64,000 nucleotides of DNA from assembly GCF_964355755.1 (NCBI RefSeq), contig NC_092673.1, forward strand, positions 18,543,001-18,607,000. The letters run 5' to 3'. The notes under the pieces are model-generated. The model did not search any database. It was not told where the DNA came from and saw only the letters and a program-made list of their open reading frames with translations. The DNA comes from Antedon mediterranea (Eukaryota; Echinodermata; Crinoidea; Comatulida; Antedonidae). Below, in pieces: positions 40,402-53,134 of this stretch. How positions within the stretch are numbered: position 1 is the stretch's first letter; each line of letters starts with the position of its first letter. Both the position numbers and the translations under genes were made by a program.

Positions 40402-42565
40402 TAATAACCGTACTAGGCTACTCTAGGAGGAGAGGGCATAGTAAGTAGATATGGCTATTAGGCCTAATAAAACTACAGATTATTGGAGTAGGAGGCCTAA
40501 GGTGTGCTATGGTCTATTAGTATTATTAGGCTAGAAGGCCCCCGCTTCCCAGGAAGACCAGGCCGGCACTGATCCACTACTGCGTTTGAAATCGGTCGCG
40601 TTTCCAATCGGTCGCATTTTTAATCGGTCGCGTATATGGCATGCCAAATGTGCCTTATGTATATTTTCCTTTGCTTTTTCTTCCAGGGTCATACCGTATG
40701 CGCGATATGATTCTAGCAAGACAATGATGATTAGGTTTAAAAAAGGTGGTACAAAACTTTTTTTTTTTTGCAAATCAGAGGCTTCCATTGGTACACCAAA
40801 GAGACGTAAATGAATTTATAAAAAATGCAATATATATGTTATATACCCAATGTATCGTTAATAATTATTGTTCTGAAAAAATGATAAATAATAATGATAT
40901 ACATTCCACAAATTTATAAATTAACATATTTCTCGTTTTCGGTGGGAAATTTAACTGAAAATATTGGAATCTAATAATAAATAACCAGGCCATTTACTTG
41001 GGTGTTTATATTGTTAAGTTGGAATAAATTCCAGTTGATAAAGAGGTTGTTAACAATAACTAGATATAAATATCAATCAATATGTTAATACAAAATAGAC
41101 AAAATCTAAAAATAAATCACTTTGGGAATTGACAATTTAATAATTATCGTCGTCAAATTGACCTATTAATATTTTTTAACATTTTAATTTTTCCTTTTCT
41201 CTTCATGTCAAGCAATTTTTGTTATTTTCTTCATCATGTCTGTTTAATAGTGAGTTCTGTACTTTCAATTAGTTTAGTATGTCAACTTAGTCTAAGTTCT
41301 AGAATGTGTTTTGACATAATGTTAGTAAAAAGATAAATATATTGCCACACATATGGCGTAATATAAAAATCAACATAAGGAATACAGCAACATTTACATT
41401 TTTACCAATATTTCACTTTCAGCCATCACCATCCTCGGCTTTCTATGGCGCCATCTAGAATAGGATTAGTTGGAAACTGGAATTAGAAATCTCTGTGATC
41501 TTGGTGATGGGAATCACTGAAATATTCGTCAAAAAAATGTAGTGTTTTTTACTACACCAACAACATAAGAACCTAATGAATATAATACTTGGTAATATCA
41601 TGGAGGAAATAACTAGGATTACATGACACTACACAGTGTGCCTTGCTTTTGTCTGAATGGTTATTGATTGAATCAACTTACATGGACAATATCCCGATGC
41701 AAATTGTGTAGTAAAATGATTTCATATGCTCTAGTTAACATGTTCTTGACAAAAGGTTGTTCATTGTTAATATTTGTATAGAAACTGAATAACACTGTCC
41801 ATATTTTTCATTAAATAGGCTAGTCATGCAAGACTGATTTAGGAAGTCAGGTGATGCACAGAACGCGGCAAAGAGGGTGTTGACACTTTGCATAACAACA
41901 AACACCTTTTAGGCAGGTAGCGTCCATTGATGTAGAGTTGTGCATTTTCTTTGTGGACCAGTGGATGGAGGATCGTTTCTAGACATGCATAACTTTCAGG
42001 TGTAATTTTATGCTTACCAATAATTCGGTTATTCAGATTCTGTTGTTTGGTGTAAGTTAATATGATTTTTTTTTCCAGATAATAATACTGGTTAAATTCA
42101 ACCAAAAACCCATTGATTATTAATTTTTGTTTTTGATCCAATTTTTTGTCAAAGTGGATATGTGACATTAAAATGAATGTTTTGAAGTTATATACTTTTG
42201 TAGTAAAAAAATGATTTCACATAACCAAAACCCATTCTCTTGATCTTTTTTCAGGTTTTGATCAAATTGAATAACTATTATGTGAAGTTTATTAATTTTT
42301 CTGTATTAAAACAATGTGCATTATGTTTTTACAAATTTGTTAATGTATAAACTTTTAAGTTTGATATAGTTTTACAAATTTACCACATTTAGTTGTCTGC
42401 TGCAGATAAATATTTTGAATAATATACTGTATTTGTATTTTTGGTTATACATTCTGTACAATAATACTGTACAACTAATTTAGTTTGTATGAGATGATTG
42501 GTGGAAGTATTTGTGACAAAAATAGTAGTATCTGGAATTAATGTAATTCAATTTATTCTTTTCAG
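40402..42565. other. No recognised gene; flank upstream of gene 2
   Basis: Three AATCGGTCGCG words at 40588-40630 match one at 5205. The rest is AT-rich and probably holds the promoter and 5' untranslated exon(s) of gene 2, which I could not place. Confidence 0.4.
41839..42168 (-). CDS. Hypothetical 109-residue ORF
   Basis: ATG-initiated, Tyr/Lys/Leu-rich, with KITPESYACLETILHPLVHK and LYINGRYLPKRCLLLC. There is no membrane segment or known motif that I recognise. Its length is notable in this AT-rich sequence, but it has no clear neighbours on the minus strand. It may be chance or an old repeat. Confidence 0.2.
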   Translation of the reverse strand: MSHIHFDKKLDQKQKLIINGFLVEFNQYYYLEKKIILTYTKQQNLNNRIIGKHKITPESYACLETILHPLVHKENAQLYINGRYLPKRCLLLCKVSTPSLPRSVHHLTS

Positions 42566-43121
42566 ACGACAGCTTAATACAGTGAAATGGCAGAGACTGA
42601 AACTAACGATAGGTTCTTACAATTGAAAGTTGATCTTAATAGATGCTATGACAGTAAAAGATACTACAAGCAAAAAATAAGATTCCTCCTATCTGATTAC
42701 TTACCTTTTGATTTACTTGAAAAGTCAACTACTACACTTGTTTTATTGTATAACATCGAACGCCATAACAGAGGTTTAATCACACCTTCTAATGTTGATC
42801 TTCTCTTTGAGATTACGCAAATATTACAAGTAAAGGAGGCAGAAGATCTTGTCAACCAGTATATGGAGGAAAACAATGTTCAGATTACAAATCATAGAAC
42901 GTTGTCCAGATATCGAATGAAGATGTTCAGAGCATTGGAAGAAGTTTCAACTGATGTTAGACATCTTACTGTTTATTACAAACTGTACAAAAACTTTCAA
43001 AATGTATGGGATTTAGTACTTAAACTTGAGATGGCCAACTATCTAGCAGATGAACCAGACAAATTGGGGAAATTTGCACGTTTACTCAATCCAACAGCAA
43101 AAGCAATCTTACTTGATTACG
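42566..43121 (+). CDS. Gene 2 first coding exon: tandem DED protein
   Basis: Acceptor TTATTCTTTTCAG at 42565, a short 5' untranslated stretch with an in-frame TAA, then ATG at 42587. The exon ends at donor GTATGT in phase 1. About 178 residues give two DED-like halves: RGLITPSNVDLLFEITQI in the first and NVWDLVLKLEMANYLADEP in the second, then LLNPTAKAILLDYG. It is a clear paralogue of the exon at 20076. The upstream untranslated exon is not located. Downstream, a 1.9 kb transposon begins 38 bp after the donor. A role as a DED adaptor is inferred. Confidence 0.8.
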
Positions 43122-43435
43122 GTATGTAATTTTTTTTTAACTTGTGTTTCTGACTGTTAGGGGCCGTGTCAAAATTATATTACTCCGTGTAATGCAGTAA
43201 ACACAAAGTTTACCGCGGTTAACGCACTAACGCTCCTAACGGATGTTCGATTATGCATAAACTTGCGGATTTCGTTGATTGCGTTAGTAAGCAAATGAAT
43301 ATTCATGAGTAGTACAGCAGAAACTGTAACAGGAGATACGCTCCGTTGATTTTTTAAATTAATACAAGCCTTTTTTAAACAATAAATATCCTGCCTAATT
43401 TTATTACACTGTTACTTTTATTTATACCATTAGAC

Positions 43436-43459
43436 CAGGGAGTTGTTAACAACTCCCTG
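43436..43459. mobile_element. 24-bp micro-palindrome with 7-bp target duplication
   Basis: A perfect palindrome with half-site CAGGGAGTTGTT, flanked by ATTAGAC at 43429-43435 and 43460-43466. It shares the CAGGG ends, a central GTTAA and the 7-bp duplication with 37790-37825. Confidence 0.7.
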
Positions 43460-43914
43460 ATTAGACGTTCAAAAACAAGCCGTACGCTTTCATGACCAGA
43501 CAGTGGGCAAACCCTGTCAACGTCTAAATATAGCGCGATGTCGTTAGTGGTATATACACGCATGACGTTGTTGACTAGGCTAGCGAAATGAACAAGACGA
43601 CGGTGCTAATATTATTAGGTGAAAAAATATAGGCCTAATTCTGAAAAAAATATTCGTGTACTGTTTTTTTTTTCTTTTCATTAAAAATCATTAAATAAAA
43701 TAATTGCATCGCGATTGACTTTACACAAATATCTTAAGGAAAATGGTCTTTTTTTTTTCTATTTCAAGTTCTATCCAGAGAATTCGACTAGAGCGCGAAA
43801 CACACGTGATCGCCACTGGGCTAGCGCAATACTGTAGCCTACTGCCGGGCCTACTGCTGACAGTGTTAGTGAAAATTTTTTCATGTTTTGCCAATTGTCA
43901 GCAGAAACGGACAA

Positions 43915-44470
43915 GTACTATACAGGCATGAACACACATGTTAATTTTTTAGGGTGCGTGTATGTACGGTACTTCAAATGGAATATCCACAATAATCGTT
44001 CGTTCGGCGGCGAAACTCGCATGATAAACACACATGGTAATTTCTTACCAGAGGGGCGCGTGTACATCAAATGGAATTTCCACAACTGTCGTTGGTTGTT
44101 CGGGCAGCAAACTCGCATGGTGAACACACGTGGTAATGTACATCAAATGGAATTTCACAAGTCGTTCGGCGTTCGGATGACAAACTCGCATGGTGAACGC
44201 ACGTGGTAATTTCTTAGCAGAGGGGTACGTGTACATCAAATGGAATTTCATAACAGTCGTTTGGGGTACCTTCGGATAACAAAAACTCGCATGGTGAACG
44301 AACGTGGTAATTTCTTACCAGATGGGTGCGTGTACATCAAATGGAATTTCTACAACAGTCATTCGGCTCGCTCGGAATTGTTTTTCCAACGATTGATCGT
44401 GCGGCTCACGAACACACACATGGTAGTTTCTTACTTATGGAATTGTTTTTTACAAAGATCGTTCGCATTA
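43915..44470. repeat. ~100-bp tandem repeats inside the TTA element
   Basis: About five degenerate units with GTACATCAAATGGAATTTC, GTCGTTCG and CTCGCATGGTGAAC. They are open on both strands, giving overlapping repetitive frames (43883-44209 +, 43918-44251 -). No function is assigned. Confidence 0.85.
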
Positions 44471-44588
44471 AATACACGTACACACTATTGTATACCATGA
44501 TCATAGGTTTATTTTAAATAAAAAAAGAAAGCCTACATTTAAGTATAAAGCCCTTTTAGGACCATGTGTGCAGTAGGCCTACTGGGAT

Positions 44589-44644
44589 CACCGTGGGAAA
44601 ATGTGAAAGACCGTGGGAAAATGTGAAAGACCGTGGGAAAATTG
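44589..44644. repeat. 20-bp tandem repeat
   Basis: Nearly three exact copies of CCGTGGGAAAATGTGAAAGA. Confidence 0.95.
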
Positions 44645-45091
44645 TGATTTTTTATTGTATTTACAATGAAAATATAGATAAAATATGTAACTGTATTTTA
44701 ATGTTTGAAAAAATCATTACTGCACTTTACTATAAATAATTCAGCCTAAAAAAATTAGAATTCCCCTAAATTTGGAAACAGTGGAAACAACACACATAAC
44801 GTATAATGTATTACAAAATGTCCAAACCGTTTACCGTGTTTACTGTTTTTTTATTATACAGTAAACGGAGCAAACGAATCCGTAATTACCTCATGAATAT
44901 GAATGAGGCAAAACGTTAGTAGTGTTAGTACTTAACGCTTCAATGAACATGGTTACACCCACCTCATTAACGAATTGTAATACACAGGATAACGTTAACC
45001 GCGGTGCACCGCGTTACACGGAGTAATATAATTTTGACACGGCCCCTTATTAGTGTAAACTGTAACATGTACAGTACTATGTATTATGTTT

Positions 45092-48000
45092 TCGCGCCGC
45101 GGCTCTAGCCAGCTATGTCCCAGGAGGACACATTCATTAATAAGCTGTTTCATAGCGGTAGCTTTAGTATCTAAGGCTGACAGTTTTGTGAATTTGGAAA
45201 CTCGACTATAATTTATAGGTAGCTGCTGGACCCAAAAAACGTCTGGGAGAAGAGAGTCTATATGAAAGCCTTTGCTGATAATACAGTATTATTGAGATGT
45301 AGACGGAAATCTGTAAAATCTTGATCAATAAATAATAACTTCGTTTTTGCTGTCAACCAGGCTGGTATTATAATAAGTCACTGTCAAATAATCATTCTAT
45401 AATGGTCAAAACTTTATTTTGGCTCTGTCAACATAAAGGAAGGTATTTACAATGACTTTCTTTGACTGTCAATCTAGGCCAATGTTATAATAATACGCCG
45501 TCAGATATTAAATCATTGAAACAGTCCTCGTAAATTTTTTGTTGGTTATCAGATGCCGTGGGGGGTCCAATCAATTATTCAGAAGGTGAACAATCAGTCT
45601 AGCAGCAGCAGATTTTTAGGAACGCCTGCTCCATTAATTAATCCAGAAAAAGGTTTGTACATTATCTATTTGTTTATTAGCCTTCTCCTAACACAATTGT
45701 ATTTTCTTTAAAAAAAAGGTTTTATAAGTGGTTTCAACATTTATGATAGTAATGTCACAGATCTGTGTCTGGACTCAAGTTCATAGACCTACTAGTTATA
45801 TTATTCATATTAACTGATACTTAATCTTCATTTACCGTAAAGTTCAGTTTTAATGAAATATATAATATAAATTGGCTTCGTAACAATTAATTAGTTTTGA
45901 AAAGGTTAGTTTTTTGGTGATAGGTAAAAATGACATGTAACTTCGTAATCAATTTATTTTTTTTGTATAAAGGCCCAATTACACTATGACGATAACGACG
46001 GACGATAAATATATAGCATGCATTTTTTTTACATAAACCAAAAGAAATTAGAAAGGTTTTCGTTCTAGACCTATAGGATAATCATTTATGCTGTCTTTGA
46101 TAAAAATAATGTTTTTCAAATTCCAATCAAATGACGTCATGATAAATAAAAACAATATAATCGCTGTATTGTCACGATATTATTGGTCTTACTAATCATG
46201 ACGTCATTTGATTGGACGTGTGAAAATATAATTTTCATCAAAGGAATTGTTTATATTTCTTTTGGTTTATGTATTAAAAATGCACATTTGTCTATTTATC
46301 GTTGATCGTTATCGTCCTAGTGTATGGGCCTTATGCTGTAAATGTTCAATTAATTGATCATTCCGATTTTATTAGTTGGACTCTTTCACAGTTGCTGTCT
46401 AATCGTTGTTGTGTAATATCATTTCGAACCATATTAAAATCATAAAGAGATTCATATTCCTTAACATGTGGCTGTGCATGGAAGTCTGGTCTACACAAAC
46501 TCGGCCCCGGGCCTGAAAGTGTTGGTGAATTCATAATTATACTTAATATTATATTTATATATATATATATATATATATCATTATATTATTATACAATTGA
46601 AAGCAAAACCCGTTGAATCTCAAATCATTAGGACTAGAAATTTGGCTTATCAATCAAATAAATACTTTCGTTCAAAATGAAACTCCAACCTCTCTAATCA
46701 AAAGATTGAACTCGAAAACGGACCGTTTTTTTTTAATTGGGTATGTTGAAACATTTCAATATTCATTTAAAAAAGTACATTATTATGGTATTGATCAGTG
46801 GCTATAGAGGCGTAAAAACCCTCGGTCAATATCATGTAAAATGCACTGTGGAAGGGTCATTATTAAGACTGCAAAATTGGGCTTATCAACAAATAAATAC
46901 TTTCGTTCAAAATGTAAAATCAAGGCTGAAAAATTGGGCTTATCAGCAACAAAATATTTTATTATTAGACGCGATAACATCTCAAGGATAATCAGTATAA
47001 TTATTAATATAGCCACTGTTACTAGTTTTATTCTACATGCTAAAGTAAATAAAAATCCACTAGAAAACAAACAAGTCTGAATGTTATGCTTATTAGCCAT
47101 GTTATGTTTGTTACTGTAGGCCTATGATTGTTTGCAATGTCCACATATTATTTCCGTGGGCATATCCATAGTGTATCACTCACAAAAAAGACGTGTGAGG
47201 TTCTTTCTTTAGATTTTGAAGAATGATTTGTGTTACAGGTTGACACAAGAGTCAAATGCTCAAGATATCGGCTAACGCCATGGGACCCTTGGCTTATCAA
47301 TGAATAATAAATACAGTACTACTTTCGTTCAATTGAAATCGGAATCTGACCGTTTCATTAAATTGGGTTTGATTAGGCCTAAACATATAATAATTTATTA
47401 AAAAGGTACAATAAAAACAAATGCATCAGAGGCGTAAAGAACCCACGGTCAATATCATGTAAAATGTATATGGTATAAGCACTGTGGAAGGGGTCATTAT
47501 TATTAAACTGGAAAATTCGGCTTATCAACAAATAAATACTTTCGTTTAAAATGTAAAATAAAACTGCACAATTGGGCTTATCAACAAATAAAATCCTTTT
47601 TTTTTTCAAAATGTAAAATTAAGACTGGAAAATTGGGCTTATAAACAAATAAATACTTTTTTTAAAAATGTAAAATTAAGACTGGAAAATTGGGCTTATA
47701 AACAAATAAATACTTCCGTTCAAAATGTAAGAAAACATTTTTTAAATATAATCCTTAAGCTCTGTCTATACTATCAAACTAAATATGATGTCATATCACT
47801 ACGATAATCGGGCATATCACTACCATATTTGGGCACATCACACTTTTTTTGTTAAACTAGTTGGGACAGTGTAGACACAGAACTATGTGATCGAAACATA
47901 AGTCGGAATTGGACTGACGCGATTGATTTAATTGGGTATTTTTATTAATGTAATGATTCATTAAAAACTATAATACCGATACGCGTTTGGTATTGATCAA

Positions 48001-48437
48001 TGGTGCAAAAAACCCTGAGAAATAATGTTATAACGCGATTTGGTGATAGCTTAGCAATAATACAACCCATATACTATTATTATAAATACCTATTACAAAT
48101 CCATTCATATAACTTTTCATCGCGAACCGAAAATGTATAAATGTTATTCTACAGACAGTAATTATATATTCAAAAGCCATATTATTATTATTATCAATAC
48201 CTAAATGCGATAGTAATAACCACATACATTATTCCCAATACAAATTTGTGCGTTTAATTCTACAGTAGAAAGAAACGACTGTGCTGACAGGCCAATGACA
48301 GAAATCACAAGTAAAGTCCCAATTGTTCACTTGCGTTTTGATTGGCCGACCTATTATATTAGATTAATGAAGACTGTTCTTACAACAACTGTCCAGTCAA
48401 AAAGTTACGCGGCGTTTTTTGTAAGAAATATTTCTTG
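45092..48437 (+). mobile_element. Helitron-like non-autonomous element, copy B
   Basis: 3346 bp, with the same ends as copy A and between TTT and TTT. It lacks the BEL, tRNA-unit, micro-palindrome and Harbinger insertions of copy A, so it serves as the empty-site reference. No coding capacity is recognised; the open frames in it come from the 57-bp repeats. Confidence 0.75.
45970..46332. repeat. MITE-like inverted-repeat element within copy B
   Basis: Same 363-bp foldback element as 36004-36366, in the same place. Confidence 0.7.
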
Positions 48438-48757
48438 TTTAACTATAGTATTCTGTACTTAAATAAATCAAATTTCCTTTATTTTGAGGAGTACTGTATA
48501 GATCAGTACAGGCAGTTCTGTAAAACCATTCAATTAAAAAGTAAATATATATAGTAGATATATGTATTATTGTTTGCTGCAAAAGCAGGCCTTTGGGATT
48601 TTGATCAAAACAAGTTCAATAACAAAATGTTTATGTTAGGAGTTAATTATCCATGCAAAGTCCCATAGATTATATACACTCTGTATCTTACTCTATGTAG
48701 GGCTATAATCCATACCCAACTTATTGCAAGGGTTAAAATTAATTACATTTTTTGTTG
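48438..48757. other. No gene seen
   Basis: AT-rich spacer between copy B and the DED relic. Confidence 0.5.
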
Positions 48758-49190
48758 TTGACATCTTGGTCATTCAGTATATGAAGGATAACAATGTTCC
48801 AAACACAGATGATCGTTTATCAACATATCGAAGACAACTGTTTCAGACTTTGAGACAAAGTAATCATAACCGACTTGGAAAAAGTTGTTGCTTTCTATAA
48901 AATTGAAGAATATGGTTTCAACCATATTTGGGATGTAGTTTTGAAACTGGAGTAGGACCACCTTTTGAATGATAATCCAGAAGAATGGAGGAGGTTGTTG
49001 ATAAACGATCATCTGTGTTTGGAACATTGTTATCCTTCATATACTGAATGACCAGATCTTCAGCACGCTTCAAACCTGTTAGTGTTACTTTTGTAATATC
49101 TAACAGTAGACTGACATTCTGTGGTGTAATTCTGCCTTTAACTTCGAGTACATTAAATACAGAGAAGATCTATACAGTTTGAAATTTATT
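48758..49190. pseudogene. Inverted-duplicated DED exon relic
   Basis: On the plus strand, 48773-48890 encodes QYMKDNNVPNTDDRLSTYRR; after a frameshift, 48880-48950 encodes VVAFYKIEEYGFNHIWDVVL ending in KLE and then a stop. On the minus strand, 49185-48998 encodes the missing first half (GRITPQNVSLLLDITKV) and then repeats QYMKDNNVPNTDDRLST. The two QYMKDNN segments (about 48772-48826 and 48997-49050) are exact or near-exact inverted copies. A third DED paralogue was therefore rearranged by a local inverted duplication and has stops. Confidence 0.8.
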
Positions 49191-49205
49191 ATTTTATATT
49201 TGCAG

Positions 49206-49388
49206 GATTTATCAATTTTCCCCCAAAAAGTAGGTTGTTTATAGAAATAGAATTTTTAATTGACATACCAAGTGAATCCTATATTAAGGGTATTAAGGAT
49301 AGTCTGCTTAATTCTGATCTGACAGCCACGCTGGGTGCGCTGTTTCCAATGCCTAAAATAAATCTTGAAAAACGTGTCTGTAAATGAT
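49206..49388 (+). CDS. Possible terminal exon of gene 2
   Basis: After TTTATATTTGCAG, a phase-1 frame stays open for 61 codons to TGA. The phase fits the donor at 43121. No domain is recognised (contains LFIEIEFLIDIPSESYIKG). It is weak and could be chance. Confidence 0.22.
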
Positions 49389-49433
49389 AAATTCGTGATA
49401 AATTCGAAAAACCTCATGTCTCACTCCCGTAAA

Positions 49434-50260
49434 TTAAAATTGGTAAAACTTTGTCAAAAATGTGTTTCCATATATTCTCTGGTAGGTATTTTGTTTTGCT
49501 ATTAATTGATTGTAAATAGTACGTACGTTATTCGCTTTTTGACAATTGTGTTCAATTGTGTTATTCCACTGACCATTTGAATTGAAAACCACTTCCAAGA
49601 AAGTATACGATTTAACAACTTCCATTTTAATGTTTATGTAATACCATTTTTCATATTTTCTTTATTTTTCACCTTTTTTAAATACCATTATTTTTTATTT
49701 GTTTACATTTACACTAAGACCCCATGTGTCACAAAATATTTCCAATATAATTATTAAATTTTATAAGCCCTTACTGTGTCTGCAAATAGTAATAAATCAT
49801 CAGCATATAGCAGATGGTTTATAAAGCAATCCCTGAATGGTATTTTTTTGTTATTTTGATTTAGTTAGTAATTCATAAATATATTAAATAGAGATGATGG
49901 CAGGGGTGACCCTTGTTGTATTCCAATTGAACATTCAAATAGGAGCGTTAATGAGTTTCCTATTTTTACATGCGCTAATAATAATTGGAAACTAAATAAT
50001 AATATATATGACGTCATATATATTATTAATACGCCTATTCTTCTTAATTTTAATAATAGAAAATTATGATTTATACTGTCAAGTGCACGTTTTAGATCAA
50101 CGAAGCAACAAAATATTCTACCCCCTTTTTTACGTAGATATTTTTGAATTATGCTGTTAAGAATGAAAATATTATCTAATGTGCGGAATCCCTTGCGAAA
50201 ACCCTGATTGTTCTTGTTAAATAATGTTATTGTTTTCAGTATGGTTAGTTATTCTAGTGT
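49434..50260 (-). pseudogene. Degenerate LINE reverse transcriptase
   Basis: Minus-strand fragments in several frames match RT blocks: NNQGFRKGFRTLDNIF and FCCFVDLKRALDSIN (about 50215-50090), GIQQGSPLPSSLFN (about 49925-49885), YADDLLLFADTVRAY (about 49810-49770), and VKSYTFLEVVFNSNGQWNN (about 49612-49555). Stops and frameshifts separate them. It is an old non-LTR element in the opposite orientation to gene 2. Confidence 0.75.
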
Positions 50261-50499
50261 TAAGGATGTTTAAAAATATTTTGCCAAGAATTGGAATTAG
50301 AGAAATGCCCCTATATTAAATACTAGGCTAGGCTTACCAAATAATTATTTTGTTTTCAAATTTAGACCAGCTGAACGGCTGCTTCAATAGGCTAAAATAG
50401 TCCTTGACTGTACTGCTAATAACTAATTGTACTGTATATTCATTACATTGGTGGGGGGAGGGGCGGTGTTCTTCTTTGTTTTAAGGTTCTGGTGGGGTT

Positions 50500-50666
50500 T
50501 CTGGACTGCAGCACAGTTCATAACTGTATTTTAATAAATACTCGTCACAATGATTGCTTGTGCTTCAGACATCAAGCATCAAGGACACAGGCTTTTTTCC
50601 ATTCTATAGCAATCAGGTTACCCCGTGTCTGGGACCAGCTTCCCAGACCGTTGACAGATGCTGCAG
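50500..50666 (+). pseudogene. LINE ORF C-terminus, left piece
   Basis: Encodes FRHQASRTQAFFHSIAIRLP and VWDQLPRPLTDA, the typical end of a non-LTR retrotransposon RT protein. It is cut at TGCAG (50662-50666) by the nested insertion and resumes at 61078. Confidence 0.75.
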
Positions 50667-51737
50667 CAGGCCCGTAGCCAGGGGGTTTTTTTGGGGTTCG
50701 GGCGAACCCCCCCTTTTGCGCGAACCCCCCTTTTACCAGCGAACCCCCCCCTTGAAAAACAAAGGCCCCACTTCCAAAATCGTGCAATTAATTATCAATT
50801 ATAGCAGATTTTTTGGTCATTTTACTTCTATTGACTATGTTTAAATCGATCGAATATACAGATTGTCCGATGTCAAAGTCACTGCTGAGCGTGAGATCGA
50901 GAGATTGTTGAGAGATGATGGTTATAAATAGGCCTATGACAGAAAAATGGACTGACCAATCGCGTGCTTCGGCCAGGCTTTTCGGAACGCACAAGATCAC
51001 GTTCAGTTCAGTTCAATCTTTTTGGGGATTTTTATTTTTTTCCTGGAAATATTTTTCATTGAACCAAAGAATTTCACTGTGCAAACTTGAATAAAAATGG
51101 TGCTGAGTTAAATTGGTACGTGTACGTAGGCCTACCGTATATTTCGGTGTATAAGACGCACTTTTGACACGCAAATTTGACCTCTAAATGTTACCCTAAT
51201 TAATTTAATTACCTACTAATACTTAAATTAATTAAAAATAGTGTACTACTCTGCAATGTCGGCCTAGCTAGTTACTCACTCCTGTCTAACCACAGTGTGG
51301 TAACAAGTTTATTGAATTTTTAGTTAAGGTAAATTGTCATCCTCGACTGTATTAATTAATATTACAGTACGCATTAGATATTCTACCCAGGCCTAGTAAT
51401 ACTCTCTGAACTCGCGGGCGTGTATTCTTGCAGCATGCAGCATGCAGCATCACAGCGCAACACATTTATGGAAGAGTCCATTAATTACGGTGGTGTCACA
51501 TTTTAATTACACAATAACTATTTCCCTTGATCACGGTGGTTTATTTTTATTACCGTACATCTCTATGTCAACAATCACATAATTTTATAATCATGTAGGC
51601 AATAGTTCGTATGTCAAGCGATATCTAAAAGAGTGTGTTGTTATTGTGTTAAGTAGCTTCCCCTAATCTCATAGTGTATATGGCCAACAGTGCTGGCCAC
51701 CAGGCAAGGAGTGTCACGCCAAATGAGGTACCACTGC

Positions 51738-51856
51738 CAAATGAGGTACCGCACGCGATTTTTTTTTCCGTACGGGAGTTCCTCCATCGGTTCGTTTCGG
51801 ACTCAATCGACTCTCTTCGGTATTCGGTAAAGTCAGCTCACTGATGCGTGACAATA
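51738..51856. repeat. Inverted arm, left
   Basis: Contains CGTACGGGAGTTCCTCCATC, GGTTCGTTTCGGACTCAATC and CTGATGCGTGAC. The reverse complement lies at about 54797-54896. Confidence 0.85.
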
Positions 51857-53134
51857 TAAGACAATTTTACATTTACAAACCGCGAGCTAATACTTTCACA
51901 CAGGCTCTCATAATTAATAGTATATGAATCTAATACGAGTTTTGATGACATTAATTAATTAATAAATACTAGGCCTACTTAGTAATTACATTAAGAACCC
52001 AATAGCATATTGACCTTTTGTCACGAAAAGAGAGGCTCTTTTCTTATCGTTTATGGTATTATTGTAGCTAGCCCATGGCTAGCCTAGCCAAGCTTGTGTA
52101 AGCCTATGCAAGGTATACTTTTGAATTTAAAATGGTTATGTACAGTAGGAATTCCTATGCACAGTGTATGTTTTTATACCTTTTAAAATAATATTATTAA
52201 ATTAATACAGTATTTATATTGTAAGGTAATGGAAATTTTACGTTAAAGGTGTACGTATTATTAATTATCCCCAATCTTGAAAAATAAAGATTTCAGACTT
52301 TTAATATAGGCAATTTTGGAGTTTTAATTAAGTTATAGGCCTACAACTAATATTATTGTTTATTATGTGTATATGTAATTTGGAAAATCATAAAAAATAC
52401 ATGCAAAGTAAAAAACATTCAATTACGGTACTGACACGACTGCAATAGTACAAATACATTTAATAATACTGTAACACATTTTCCAGGAAGCTTATAATTT
52501 ATTGTGATACTATCATCTTGTCATGAAGATCGGTTTTCTGTATTCCATATTCTTGATTTAATTTTTTTTATTATGGTTTCTGAAATAAATTTAAAAAAAA
52601 AATTGTTCATTTTAATTCAAAATTTCCACCGGCCAAGATATCAATAATTATTAAATTAACACAATATTAAACGCTTTATAAGCAAGCATGTGTTTCTATA
52701 CATTACAACTTACAAGAATACATGTTACTAATACTAATTGATACCTAGGCCTATATGTATACAATTTTTCAAATGTTACACTTAAAAACCTGACTGAAGA
52801 AAATTGTAATTTTCTTGATAAAAACATCTGTTAGTGTTACTTCTGTACATATAATTTCTAACCTACTACTTCATTTTATTAAAATAAAAAATATTAATGT
52901 AGATGGAAATGTACTACATTGAAGCACACGTACGTAGGGCTAGGCTAGCTAGGCCTTGCTTGTGATCGACGACCAACAAAGTGCTGCTGCTGTGTGTGTG
53001 TTACTGTTTGTGAATTTGATGGTACTACATTGGTTTGTGGCTGCCTAGACAGTATTATATTATTAAAATTCTAGGCCTATTATTATTATTACAATGACGT
53101 TCAGAACTACTATTAATATTTATTATTTTATTTA

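Larger units (their letters stand above)
43160..45046. mobile_element. 1.9 kb DNA transposon with TTA target duplication
   Basis: Long terminal inverted repeats of over 30 bp, starting GGGGCCGTGTCAAAATTATA, with TTA on both sides (43157-43159, 45047-45049). A TTA duplication and a GGGGCC start fit PIF/Harbinger. There is no transposase; the interior is filled with tandem repeats. It sits in gene 2's first visible intron. Confidence 0.8.

Noticed and set aside
40531-40788. 85-residue minus-strand ORF
   Set aside because: Includes repeat words (GGTCGCG) and has no motif; likely chance.
45780-45800. Copy B as a BEL excision product
   Set aside because: Only one CCTAC is present and no footprint, so it is better read as a never-occupied site.
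50554-50844. ORF with GSGEPPLLREPPF-type repeats
   Set aside because: Translation of the GC-rich terminus of the nested repeat, not a protein.
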